Below are positions 1 through 10,337 of a DNA stretch of 64,000 bases, piece after piece. A program made the position numbers and the translations under genes. The notes below the pieces were generated by a model that worked only from the letters and a program-made list of their open reading frames with translations, was not told where the DNA came from and ran no database searches. The stretch's first letter is position 1. Each line of letters begins with the position of its first letter. The DNA is from Ceratotherium simum simum (Eukaryota; Chordata; Mammalia; Perissodactyla; Rhinocerotidae): positions 16,150,695 through 16,214,694 of the forward strand of contig NW_004454209.1 in NCBI RefSeq assembly GCF_000283155.1. Reading direction: 5' to 3'.

Positions 1-560
1 TCTTTCACACAGATCTCTGTTAGGTCACAGAATCTTTCATTGTTAACTACCATTAAGGAGTGTATAACCCAGCATAAATTCATTTAACTTACTTGGCATA
101 GTGCCTGGCACATAGTATGTGGTGTTGTTGCTATGATAGCCGCTGCTGCTGCTGATACTATTATTATTACTATTATCATCATCGCCACCATCTTAATCAC
201 CTTTATAGTTTTAACGCTCAGCATATTGCCATGCATAATACACAGAGAGTGAATGAACGGTTACTGTGGTGACCTAAGGCTGTACTTTACAAACTGCATC
301 CAGGTGCCCTGGATACTTAAGAGATCTTAAGTATCTCTGTAATGAACTCATAAGCATGCTACAGGCTATTTTAAATATCAGAGGGCAACACAGAGATGCT
401 TAAGATCTCTTGGAAACCAGGTAAACTACTAGCTTGTCAGTACTAATTTATCTTACATTCCTTTCTGTTATATCTTAATGAAGTTGAGTTTGGGGATTGC
501 TGTGATAAAAAGCAAGTACCACTCAAATATCAATGTGGAACAGGAAATGAGAGTGTTATT
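1..560. other. AT-rich intron, MIR-like scrap and trinucleotide tract
   Basis: Around 90-125 the words TGCCTGGCACATAGTA match the 3' part of MIR/L2. An impure GCT then ATT/ATC trinucleotide run follows at about 141-192. At 312-335 a 10-bp perfect inverted repeat (GATACTTAAG, 4-nt loop) occurs. Nothing else was recognised. Confidence 0.45.
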
Positions 561-1007
561 GTTCGATCTCATGCCAATGTAGGGGAGGAAGACAATTCCT
601 CTGTCCACTCTAGGTCCTTCTGGCTGGGCTATGAATTAAATTGACATGAGACAGAGTACAGGAGAAAAATCAAAGGAATCTTTGTAACGTATACATGGGA
701 GAAACTCAGGAAAACTGAGCAACTCACCAAAATGGCTGAGCTGCTTAAATGTCATCTTCAGCTAAATACAAAGGGAGGATGTTGGGCGTATTGGTTTGGG
801 ACTTCGTGGGGGAGGAAGGCAATTTACGTGGAGATGGAAATGTAAATGGACCAACTACAGACAACGTGACCTGAGAGACATTTTACCTTACATTATAGTT
901 ATCTTATGGTATTAGCTCCTTCTTGCAACAGGCCCTTCTATTTTAAATTCTTTTAGGCAGTTGAGGCGGGAGGTCAGAGTTTCCTTCAGAGTCTTTTGTT
1001 CTTAAAA
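561..1007. repeat. Probable old LTR-type repeat, family not assigned
   Basis: The moderately GC-balanced block from 600 to 990 (with AAATTGACATGAGACAGAG and, later, GGAGGTCAGAGTTTC) reads like a mammalian LTR remnant rather than plain intron. I could not name the family or find both ends. Confidence 0.3.
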
Positions 1008-1019
1008 ATAAACAAGCCA

Positions 1020-1337
1020 GGGCCGGCCCCCTGGCTTAGTGGTTAAGTGTGCGCGCTCCGCTACTGGCGGCCTGGGTTCGGCTCCCGGGCGCGCACTGAC
1101 GCACCGCTTCTCCGGCCACGCTGAGGCCACATCCCACATACAGCAACTAGAAGGATGTGCAACTATGACATAGAACTGTCTACTGGGGCTTTGGGGGAAA
1201 AAAAAGGGGAGGAAGATTGGCAATAGATGTTAGCTCAGAGCCGGTCTTCCTCAGCAAAAAGAGGAGGATTAGCATGGATGTTAGCTCAGGGCCAGTCTTC
1301 CTCACAAAAAATAAATAAATAAATAAGTAAATAAATA
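1020..1337 (+). mobile_element. ERE SINE, long composite subtype
   Basis: It starts GGCCGGCCCC, has the tRNA-like B-box area GGTTCGGCTCC, then the body CACATACAGCAACTAGAAGG, a short A-run, and a second part containing two GATGTTAGCTCAG modules ending CTTCCTCAC plus an AAAT-type tail. Imperfect target duplication AA(C/T)AAGCCA at 1011-1019 and 1338-1346. Pol III promoter boxes are inherited from tRNA; mobilised by L1. Confidence 0.9.
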
Positions 1338-1342
1338 AATAA
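1309..1342 (+). repeat. (AAAT)n tail of the ERE
   Basis: The SINE A-tail has become a tetranucleotide run with one AAGT interruption, overlapping the 3' target duplication. Confidence 0.85.
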
Positions 1343-1346
1343 GCCA

Positions 1347-1734
1347 AAGAGACACATTTTGGGGTGGCCAATTCTGATCCCCCACACCAAGATTTAGGAA
1401 GTTGTGCAGTGCCTAGTGTATAGAAAATTCTCATAAAGAAGTAACTGTGGTTTGGGTTGAAATAAAAGTATTTTTCTTACCATTTTTGTCGGTTATCTTT
1501 TCAACTGGCTGCTAAGTTATGACCCAACTAATTAATAAATGGAGCAATTAGGAATTTCTTTTGGCCTAGAGGGCACCGTGAAAAAAATTACTGAGGCAGC
1601 AAGGAAGCCGTGAACTGAAATTTTGGGAAGCTTTAACTTAGTGTATACCCACCGTATCAGGTGCTCTGTAGGACACAAGAAATGTAAGATATAGTTCCTA
1701 TCCTTAACGTATATTTTCTTTGAATTGGAGAAAC
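1347..1734. other. Intron without recognised repeat
   Basis: No exon-like frame or named repeat was seen. Confidence 0.4.
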
Positions 1735-2730
1735 GAATTCACTCATTCATTGAAGATGAATTATGCATGTACACTCTGTACCAGATACTATCTTAGAGTT
1801 CTAGTCATAAAGAATATGAACTGTAATAAATATAATCCCTGATTTCAAAGGGATCTCAAGTTGGTAAGATAGACAAGTAAAGCAGTTATTATAATTCTGA
1901 GTTATGGAGTGCTTTGAGAGAGAAAATATAGGGTGCTCTTTGAGCACATATAAGAGGTACTAGATCCACCCACACTCTGAGGAGATGTGGAAGATCTGGA
2001 ATATTTTAAGGAAGGCTCCATAGAGAAGATGATGCTCAAACTGAATTGTGCAGAAGGAGGACTGGGTTTGGTTATCAGAGGAGAAAATCGTTCCAAGCTG
2101 AGAGAGCATGACATGTCTGGGAACTGCAAGTTGAATACTTAACTATTTGTGTGACAAAATAGTAGTTTCTACAGAGGTTACAAACATGAATGAGACCTTA
2201 CCATTGTCTTCAAGGATCTTAAACTAGGGAATATGTAAAATCCATAAATTGCTCTAAAGTGAGGCACAATGAGAGATGTCAAAGCACATCTGCTGGGGTC
2301 ATTTGAAAACACTAAGAGGGGAATAAATATAGTGCAAGGTGGATATCAGTTTGATAGAAATTGAGAACGTTTCTTGGGAAAGTAGTATAAAACAAAGATG
2401 GAGTTGATGTGCTTGAGCAGATGATGAGAACCTTGATGTTAAATAGTTGAGTTCACATTATATATTATCAGAAATAGAATGCCACTGAAGACTTCATTGG
2501 CACAAGAGTGACAAGGGCTAACTACACTTCATGGAAGATTAACTTGGCAGTCTTAAATGTGATGCATTGAAGAAGCGGAGAGTCTGAGGTTAAGAATACT
2601 CTCTAGAATTTGCTGGAATACTTGACATGCAAAAACTGGGCAGCCTAGCCCAAGTGATGGCAGTTCAAATGGCGAAGAAAAGACAAATATTTTGGAGGAA
2701 AGAAGACTGAATCTTGTGACTGGAAGTAGG
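1735..2730 (+). repeat. Ancient mammalian interspersed repeat (family A here)
   Basis: The order of words (CACTCATTCATTGA, TGTACCAGATACTATCTTAGAG, then a GAGGAGATGTGGAAG-like stretch and a GCCACTGAAGACTT region) follows a common old mammalian repeat that is also present at 36140-36320 and 52675-53215. Highly diverged; the family name is uncertain. Confidence 0.5.
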
Positions 2731-3479
2731 ATATGAAATCAAACATGTCTCTAAGGCTTGAAATTTTAGTGACTGATAAAATTGTGTTCTGATAAGTATA
2801 ATTTAATAACCCTGTATCTAGGGCAAACAACAAAAAATTGACCATTTTTAGTGTAATCCTGTTCTGAATAGAAGTGAGTAAACAAAAGAAATATATTTTA
2901 TCAAACTAGCAAAGTTTAAGTGCTTCATAATTCCTTAGTTATATCATTTATTACTAATAACTTTCAAATAACAAATCATCATTCTATTCATGTCATATTT
3001 ATGGGAAGCAGAATATTTAAGTATTTTTTATGTTCCTCTATTTTATCGGTTTTATATTTTATGTATTTATCTAACCTGCATGTGGTTGAGAACCATTATA
3101 TTCCACTGGTATATTAATATCTGTGTTTCACAAGTTTCAGTATTATTTGTTTTACCACGCTACTGCAGATTTTCACTAATCCTTTGTGCAATATCATTAT
3201 TCCTGTCCTCGACAAAGTATCATGTGAGAGGAGGAAAAAATATGTTGAATGAGAAAATGAACAAATGTATCAGATTCTGTAGAATTTAAAGATTAAATAT
3301 TATTTTATAGAACTGGTTTAAAGGGAAAAAAATCTTTAATGTGTAAATCTCTTGTGAGAGTAATGAAGAAGACAAGAGACTTGGAGAAAAACAACCGGAT
3401 AAATTTTTAAAAGAACGAAAGATAATTTCTAGAAATGATATAGATAATATTGGAATTTAAAACTTAATGAGTAGAACTT
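2731..3479. other. AT-rich intron, nothing recognised
   Basis: Short open frames on both strands are hydrophobic chance frames in AT-rich DNA, with no splice context and no family match. Confidence 0.45.
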
Positions 3480-4835
3480 CTTATTCTAGCTGCCACAACA
3501 TAGCTTGTATGGGACTAACCCTTTTATTAAAAAACAACTGTAAAAGTGATACAAAGTATATAAAACAGCTGTCTGAAGGTATTGCAGAGCAACTAATGCA
3601 GATGGGACGGGAGGAGCTACAATGCCTGAGAAAATAGAAATATTCAAGGTGAACTTTACCATCAGGCTTTAAAAAGCATTTTCTATTTGGCAACATGTGG
3701 AATTAAAGCTCAAGTAGAAAGCATCAGTCTTACAGAGTTGATGAAGCAGAAGGCAGAGTTCAGGCCTGCCACAGGGCAGATTTTCAGAACAACTCAAATC
3801 AGTGTTCAGATTCCCCCCCAAGTCATTGGCCAAATCCTAAATTGCATATGCAGAGAAAGACTTAAAATCCAACAACAGCAAAAGAACATCTGGGAGGCTA
3901 AAGAGCTGACCAGACACTTTGGGGAAGTAAAGGTTGGAGGTTGAGTTCTGTCAAGGTAGAAGGGCTTTGGTAAGTCAAGGGCTTTCATTTGAGATCCCTG
4001 AAAGGCCTTAATTTTTGAGATAAAGGCCACAGCCTAGGAATAAGGGCACTATACAAAAGACCATGTAAAAATGGCCAGTAAGTATGTTAAAAGGTGCTCA
4101 ATATCATTATTCTTCTAGGAAATGTGAATTAAAACCGCAGTCAGATACCACTATACCCTTGCCCTGTGTATGGGTATGATTAAAGGGACTGACAGTACTA
4201 AGTGTTGATGGTGATCATGTGGAACAACTGAACCTTTCATACATTCTTAGTAGAAGAATAAATTTGTCTGCTCATTTGTGGCAGTGTCTACTAATTAGCT
4301 CAACACATATATATTCTGATACCTACCATTTCCACAGTTATGTATACACTCAACAGAAATTAGTACTTATGTCCTCTAAAAGATGTGTAAAGGAATGTAA
4401 AAGGGTGCTTTATTTATAATAATCCCAAGTGGAAACATTCCAAATATCCATTAGTAGTAGAATGGATGGATAAATTGTGGTATATTCATACAATATACTG
4501 GAGCACTACACCAAAATAAAAAGGACAAACTAATGATACACTCTACAAAATGGATGAATCTCAAAAATATTATGTTGAACAAAAGCCAGCCATAAAAATA
4601 AATCCTATGTGATTCAATTTTATGACCTTTAAGAACAGGCAAAAATAATCTATGATGATAGAAATTACAATAGTGGTTATCTGTGATGGGGAGAAGCATG
4701 AGAGAACTTTCTGCAGCATATAAATCTTATCTTCCTTGATCTGGGTAGTGAGTAAATGGGTGTATATATATGTAAAAGTCCACTGAGTCATACAGTTAAG
4801 GTTTGTGCATTTCACTATGTCTAAAAGTTTTTTTA
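3480..4835 (+). mobile_element. HAL1/old L1 LINE remnant, sense
   Basis: Around 3740-3960 the sequence follows a HAL1-like pattern (ACTCAAATCAGTGTTCAGATTC, then AGAAAGACTTAAAATCC, then CAGACACTTTGGGGAAG). From 4080 it continues with typical L1 3' ORF2 and UTR words (GCTCAATATCATTATTC, ATGTGAATTAAAACC, GATGGATAAATTGTGG). All frames are broken. It ends just before the A-run used as a target by the next ERE. Confidence 0.6.
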
Positions 4836-4851
4836 AAAAAAGCTAAGGACA

Positions 4852-5178
4852 GGGCCGGCCCCTTGGCTTAGTGGTTAAGTGCGCGTGCTCCGCTACTGGC
4901 GGCCCGGGTTCGGCTCCCCGGCGCGCACCAACGCACCGCTTCTCTGGCCACGCTGAGGCAGGGTCCCACATACAGCAACTAGGAGGATGTGCAACTATGA
5001 CATACAACTATCTACTGGGGCTTTGGGGAAAAAAAAAGGAGGATTGGTAATCGATGTTAGCTCAGAGCTGGTCTTCCTCAGCAAAAAAAAAAAAAGAGGA
5101 GGATTAGCATGGATGTTAGCCTAGGGCTGATCTTCCTCACAAAAAAATAAATTAATAAATTAATTAATTAATTAAATT
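4852..5178 (+). mobile_element. ERE SINE, long composite subtype
   Basis: Same structure as the 1020 copy: GGGCCGGCCCC head, CATACAGCAACTAGGAGG body, internal A-run, two GATGTTAGC modules and an ATTA-type tail. It is bounded by a perfect 16-bp target duplication, AAAAAAGCTAAGGACA, at 4836-4851 and 5179-5194. Confidence 0.95.
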
Positions 5179-5194
5179 AAAAAAGCTAAGGACA

Positions 5195-6304
5195 AGGAAA
5201 AAATAATGCAGTCATTATTAAAATAGTTATTTACTTAAAAAAATTGTGATAAGCATCTAAAGTAGTCCTTCAGAGGAAAATTATAGTCTTAAATACTTAT
5301 ATTAGAAAATAAAAAAGACTGGAAAATAGTGGGCCAACACTTCCAATTTATTAAGGAAGTTAGAAAAGACAGAATAATCCAAATAAAATAGAAAGAAAGA
5401 AATAATAAAGGTTCTGACAGAAACTCATGACATAGAGTAGAAAGTTTCAAAATACTGTACTGTCATTTTTTAAAAGACATAAATTCACAAATCTTTGACA
5501 AGATTGATGAAGAGGGGTGTTATTAATAAACTTTATCAGAGGAGTGAGTAAAGTCACTTGACATAGATGCTGTACAAATTTTAAAGATGATACATCAATA
5601 TAAATAACTTAAGCCCAATCAGTTGTAAAGCTTAGATGAAATGGACAATTACCAGAACTGATGCAAGAAGAAGTAGAAATGCTGGCTAATTCCACAGCTC
5701 TTGAAGAAACTGTATCTGTAGTTTAAAAATATTCATATATCTCTTAAAAATAATGTAGATTTTCCTCTCTCAGTAGGTGGAACTTAATTCACCTCCCCTT
5801 GAGTGTTGGCTGGAATTAGTTGTTTGTTTTTAATGAATAGATTATAGAAAGGGAAAAAATATTAACTTGACCCTAGAGAAACTTGGCAGATACCACTTTA
5901 ACCAAATGATCAAGGTTAATATCACCAGTTTATGTTTATCACCAAATTATGTTTAATGCCATGTACCCCCTATATAATGAGAAGTACGTTTCATCTCTGT
6001 GGTATTCTTGCCCAAAATCCATAACCCTGGTCTAATCATGAGAAAAAAGAGACAAATCTAAATTTCTTCAGAATACCTGAAAAGTACTCTTCAAAAGTGT
6101 TAATGTTATAGTAAGGAAAGACTGAGAAACTCTCACAGCTTAGAGGAGACCAATGAGATTTGATGTCTAAATGCAATGTTTTACCCTGGATTAATCCTAG
6201 AACAGAAGAAGATATTAGTGGAAACCTGGTGAAATACAAATAAAATCTGTAATCTATTTAATGTTATTATATGACATTAATTTCTTAGCTTGATAAATGT
6301 ACCA
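5195..6304. other. AT-rich intron up to the first assembly gap
   Basis: A-rich, low-complexity stretches around 5300-5420 may be a decayed LINE, but no family was recognised. The sequence stops at a run of Ns. Confidence 0.4.
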
Positions 6305-6404
6305 NNNNNNNNNNNNNNNNNNNNNNNNNNNNNNNNNNNNNNNNNNNNNNNNNNNNNNNNNNNNNNNNNNNNNNNNNNNNNNNNNNNNNNNNNNNNNNNN
6401 NNNN
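6305..6404. other. Assembly gap (exactly 100 N)
   Basis: Exactly one hundred Ns, the usual placeholder for a gap of unknown size. Its right edge is the first base of the perfect inverted repeat. Confidence 0.98.
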
Positions 6405-6864
6405 TCTTCTAATTTCCTGTCTGGTTGTCAGCATTCTGAGAGCTGGGATAGGAAAAATGGCTAAGGTTTTTAATAAGCAGCATAAAACTTTACACCTTGC
6501 TCTCCTCCCAACCCCATTTTATTATAGCACCTAGACCTTCAACTGGGCTTGCTGATCCCTGGTCCAGAGACCCTGTGTTTTACTTTTTTTCCAGAGAACT
6601 AAGCCTAGTTTTCTGCCAGGATTGGAAAAAATGAGGGGAGATCTAACTACTTATTAAACAGACTTTCAAACTTCCCTTCTATTTGAAGCTTCATCTTCAT
6701 TCCCACTTCCAGAGCTATCTGATGCCACCAACTAGTAAGCCTTTTGGAGTTTCTACAACATACATTAGTCTTCTCAGCTGCATCCATTTTTAGCTTAGGC
6801 TTCTGTTTCAGTAGAGTTTTGTTTCAGTGGGGTTTTAGAAGGGAATAGACAAAAATGAGTATTC

Positions 6865-7048
6865 GGGGCTGACTCAGTGGCACAGTGGTTAAGTTCACGT
6901 GCTCTGCTTTGGCAGCCTGGGGTTTGTGGGTTCGGATCCGGGCATGGACCTACACACCACTCATCAAGCCATGCTGTGGCAGCATCCCATATACAAAATA
7001 GAGGAAGATTGGCACAGATGTTAGCTCAGGGCCTATCTTCCTCACCAA

Positions 7049-7050
<2 letters not shown>
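6865..7050 (+). mobile_element. ERE SINE, 'ATCAAGCCATGCTGTGGC' subtype (left palindrome arm)
   Basis: Head GGGGCTGACTCAGTGG, B-box area GGTTCGGATCC, body TCATCAAGCCATGCTGTGGC, then one GATGTTAGCTCAG module and an AT-rich tail. The 67-residue open frame over it is SINE sequence, not a gene. No 3' target duplication follows the tail because the sequence folds back there. Confidence 0.85.
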
Positions 7051-7083
<33 letters not shown>

Positions 7084-7107
7084 TATGATATATATATATA
7101 TATCATA

Positions 7108-7142
<35 letters not shown>

Positions 7143-7160
7143 TTGGTGAGGAAGATAGGC
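7031..7160. repeat. (AT)n microsatellite at the palindrome centre
   Basis: Alternating A/T from the SINE tail through the symmetry point at 7095/7096 and out again. A self-complementary run of this kind can extrude a cruciform in vivo and can also make an assembler switch strand. Confidence 0.9.
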
Positions 7161-7326
7161 CCTGAGCTAACATCTGTGCCAATCTTCCTCTATTTTGTAT
7201 ATGGGATGCTGCCACAGCATGGCTTGATGAGTGGTGTGTAGGTCCATGCCCGGATCCGAACCCACAAACCCCAGGCTGCCAAAGCAGAGCACGTGAACTT
7301 AACCACTGTGCCACTGAGTCAGCCCC
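7141..7326 (-). mobile_element. ERE SINE (mirror copy in the right palindrome arm)
   Basis: Exact reverse complement of the copy at 6865-7050. The right arm continues into unique DNA, so this is probably the true genomic copy and the left one the artefact. Confidence 0.85.
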
Positions 7327-7786
7327 GAATACTCATTTTTGTCTATTCCCTTCTAAAACCCCACTGAAACAAAACTCTACTGAAACAGAAGCCTAAGCTA
7401 AAAATGGATGCAGCTGAGAAGACTAATGTATGTTGTAGAAACTCCAAAAGGCTTACTAGTTGGTGGCATCAGATAGCTCTGGAAGTGGGAATGAAGATGA
7501 AGCTTCAAATAGAAGGGAAGTTTGAAAGTCTGTTTAATAAGTAGTTAGATCTCCCCTCATTTTTTCCAATCCTGGCAGAAAACTAGGCTTAGTTCTCTGG
7601 AAAAAAAGTAAAACACAGGGTCTCTGGACCAGGGATCAGCAAGCCCAGTTGAAGGTCTAGGTGCTATAATAAAATGGGGTTGGGAGGAGAGCAAGGTGTA
7701 AAGTTTTATGCTGCTTATTAAAAACCTTAGCCATTTTTCCTATCCCAGCTCTCAGAATGCTGACAACCAGACAGGAAATTAGAAGA

Positions 7787-8704
7787 TTCTTTTCTGAGGA
7801 ATCTAGACAGCCCAAGATAAAAGACCTAAATATATTGGTATCAGAAATTGCCCCAAGGAAACAACCCAGCCAGATGACTCTGCTATTAAGATCACAGTCC
7901 ATAAACCACAACTGCAAGCACAGAGACGTTACTCAGCATTTTAGTGCTCTACTCTTTAAACATGAGCAAATAGTCAAGTATGAACAGATAACTTATGAAA
8001 AGCAGAGAATAAAACAGAGATTCTGTGGAGGTATGAAAAGTTAAAAAAAACTATTGTTAATTTCCTCAGAGGTAAGAAGATTTTGCATGTATGAAACAGA
8101 AAGAGAATGCTATTTTCAAGTCAAATAAAAAGGTTAGAAATTTAAAATATAGTAGAAAGTTAAAAAAACAAAAACAGGAATCAGAAGATGAAGTTGTAGA
8201 AGTCTTCTAGAGAAAAGAAATAGAAAACAGAAATGAAAAGACCAGAATATTAGGCAATCAGTTCAGAAGGTTCATTAGCTGAATCATAGGATTTTGAGAA
8301 ATAAAAAACAGAAAATAGAATACAGCAAATAATATAATTATTATATTTATTCTTATTAAAGCAAATCTCCCAGAATTGAAGGACGTGAGTTTCTAGATTG
8401 TAAGACATGAGTTTCCAGATAGACCTCTTACTAGGTTTATCATGAAATTTTGAGAAACAGGGATAAAGAAAATGCATAAAAGTTCTCATAGAGGGAAGAA
8501 TTTATGCAAATAATGAGGAATCAGAATGTAATCAGACTGCTCAACAACCTTTAAAACTTCAGAAATTTCCGAGCTAGAAATCCACACCTAGCCAACTATG
8601 AATTGTGAGGGAAGAATAAAGACATTTTTCAAACAAAGGAGATATCAAAACTTTTACTTCCCATGTGCCTTTTCTCAGGAATCTCCTGGAGGAGGTCCTC
8701 TGTC
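7787..8704. other. Intron with an old unassigned repeat flanking the L1
   Basis: From about 8530, CCACACCTAGCCAACTATGA and GAAGAATAAAGACATTTTTC look like an ancient interspersed element. It seems to resume after the L1 at 9261, as expected if the L1 inserted into it. Family not named. Confidence 0.4.
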
Positions 8705-8715
8705 AAAACAAAGGA

Positions 8716-8832
8716 CTACGAAAAGATGGATGCACCCCCATGTTCATTGCAGCATTATTTACAATAGCTGAGATATGGAAACAACCTAAGTGTCCCTGGA
8801 TGGATGAGTGGATAAAGAAGATGTGGTACACA

Positions 8833-8870
<38 letters not shown>

Positions 8871-9249
8871 GGAATACTACTCAGCCATAAAAAAAGAATG
8901 AAATCTTGCCATTTGCAACAGCATGGATGGATCTTGACAGTATTATGCTAAGTGAAATAAATCAGATAGAGAAAGACAAATACTTTATGATTTCACTCAT
9001 GTGGAATCTAAAAAACAAAACAGAATGAACAAACAAAAACAAACTCAGATACAGAGAATACACTGGTGGTTACAAGAGAGAAAGGGGTTGGGGGCGGGCA
9101 AAATGGGTGAGGGGGATTAATTATATGGTGATGGATGGTAACTAGACTTTTGTGGGTAATAACTTTGTAGTTTATACAGATGTTGAATTATAATGTACTC
9201 TTGAAACTTATATAATATTATATACCAATTTTACCTCAAAACAAAACAG
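8716..9249 (+). mobile_element. 5'-truncated L1, ORF2 end plus 3' UTR
   Basis: It opens in the ORF2 C-terminal region (frame reading [20 protein letters not shown]) and runs through ATGGAATACTACTCAGCC and TTTCACTCATGTGGAATC to a 3' UTR and an A-rich end. It is flanked by an 11-bp target duplication, AAAACAAAGGA, at 8705-8715 and 9250-9260. The coding part is interrupted by a CA microsatellite and is non-functional. Confidence 0.85.
8832..8869 (+). repeat. (AC)n microsatellite inside the L1
   Basis: About 18 CA units sit where L1 normally has a short ACACACA before ATGGAATACTACTC, so the run grew from the L1 seed. Confidence 0.92.
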
Positions 9250-9260
9250 AAAACAAAGGA

Positions 9261-9474
9261 GTAAACCAAGAAAGAAAAATCCAATGGTATTCAGAAAGCT
9301 GGAGATACAGTTCAAGAGAGATGTAATGAATCTCTAGAAATATGCCCAAGGGAGATACCAGAATAGACAGCTATGTAACAGACCTAGAGAGCAACCAGTC
9401 CAGTTTGGAGATGTATCCAGGAGATAATGTCTCCAAGAAGATAAACATAATAGAATGCCTGATGTCTTTGAACA
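9261..9474. repeat. Old repeat continuing after the L1, up to the SINE
   Basis: Words such as AGAGAGCAACCAGTCCAGT fit an ancient interspersed element that is broken first by the L1 and then by the SINE at 9475; it resumes after 9877. Family uncertain. Confidence 0.35.
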
Positions 9475-9867
9475 CTTGTTGTTGTTAGTGCCGTCAAATC
9501 GATTCCAACTCCTAGCGACCCTGTGTACAGCAGAGTGGAGCCCTGCCTGGTCTTTTTGCACCATCCTCTCACCTGGCACTGTGTCAGACGGTTCTCTGCT
9601 GCAATTCATAGAGTTTTCATGGCCAGTTTTTTTGGAAGTGGGTGGCCAAGTCCTTCTTCCTAGTCTGTCTTAGAAGCTCTGCTAAAATCTGTCTACCATG
9701 GGTGACCCTGCTGGTATTTGAAATACCAGTGGCATAGCTTTCAGCATCACAGCAACATGCAGCTGCTACAGTGTGACAACCAACAGATGGGTGGTATAGT
9801 TCCCTGATGGGGAAACGAACCTGGTGAGAGTACCAAATCTTAACCAATAGGCCACTAGGGCTGGCTA
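9475..9867 (-). mobile_element. tRNA-headed SINE with RTE/BovB-like body and (AAC)n tail
   Basis: Read on the minus strand it starts GCCAGCCCTAGTGGCC, with an A box TGGCCTATTGG (complement of 9844-9854) and a B-box-like GGTTCGTTTCC (complement of 9811-9821). The body on the plus strand (CCTTCTTCCTAGTCTGTCTT, CCAGTGGCATAGC, CAGCATCACAGCAACATGC, and TGCCGTCAAATCGATTCCAA at the other end) resembles the ends of an RTE/BovB LINE. The minus-strand 3' end is AACAACAAC, as in RTE-mobilised elements. A 10-bp target duplication TCTTTGAACA lies at 9465-9474 and 9868-9877. The RTE relation is from memory; the boxes, tail and duplication are directly seen. Confidence 0.8.
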
Positions 9868-9877
9868 TCTTTGAACA

Positions 9878-9999
9878 TACTAAGAAGATATTTAGACAAT
9901 TAGATAAGAATTTGGAAATCAATTTATAATACATATTTTCTCAGGCCAGTATAACATGGCTGCAGTCACATTGTATCATTTCTGAGCCCATGTCTTCAG
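9878..9999. other. Short intron stretch between the SINE and MLT1
   Basis: Probably the remainder of the old element broken at 9475; not classifiable. Confidence 0.3.
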
Positions 10000-10254
10000 A
10001 GACTTTACATGCTTGCACTCTTTCTTTTGCAGCTCTGGCCAGCTGCTATGTGAAAAATCCCGAGTTAGTCTGCTGAATAATGGGAGACCACAGGAAGGAG
10101 AAACAAGCTGTCCTACCCGAGGCCATTCTAGTAGTAGCAGCCACTTCAGCCCCAGCAGTTGATTGCAAATACATGGGAGAGCCCAGCCGAGGCCAAAAGA
10201 ACTGTCCAGCTGAGCCCAGCCCAGATTGCCAACTTGCAGAATCATGACCTAAAT
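10000..10254 (+). mobile_element. MLT1-type MaLR LTR fragment
   Basis: A GC-richer block with the order CTCTGGCCAGCTGCTATGTG, CCACTTCAGCCCCAGCAG, AGCTGAGCCCAGCCCAGATT and CAGAATCATGA, typical of the middle-to-late part of MLT1 LTRs. It is cut off by a MER3 copy. Confidence 0.5.
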
Positions 10255-10337
10255 CAGGAATTGGCAAACTTTTTCTGTAAAGGGCCAGATAGTAAATATT
10301 TTAGGCTTCATGGGCCAAGAGGCTTAATTGAGAATAT
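10255..10337 (+). mobile_element. MER3 (hAT-Charlie) fragment
   Basis: CAGGAATTGGCAAACTTTTT followed by GTAAAGGGCCAGATAGTAAA and TTTTAGGCTTCATGGGCC is the left part of MER3. The rest is missing. Confidence 0.85.

Larger units (their letters stand above)
6405..7786. repeat. Perfect 2 x 691-bp inverted repeat with an (AT)n centre
   Basis: The left arm 6405-7095 is the reverse complement of 7096-7786: paired positions sum to 14191 at every block compared, with no mismatch, indel or spacer seen. Examples: 6405 TCTTCTAATTTCC pairs with GGAAATTAGAAGA ending at 7786, and the 6541 block pairs with the block ending 7650. The centre lies in (AT)n, and each arm carries the same ERE SINE. The left end abuts the 100-N gap; the right end passes straight into unique sequence. 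Either a very recent inverted duplication or an assembly fold-back; I favour the latter. Confidence 0.95.

Noticed and set aside
6877..7314. Two identical 67-residue open frames on opposite strands (6877-7080 plus, 7111-7314 minus)
   Set aside because: They are the same ERE SINE sequence seen twice because of the palindrome; not genes.
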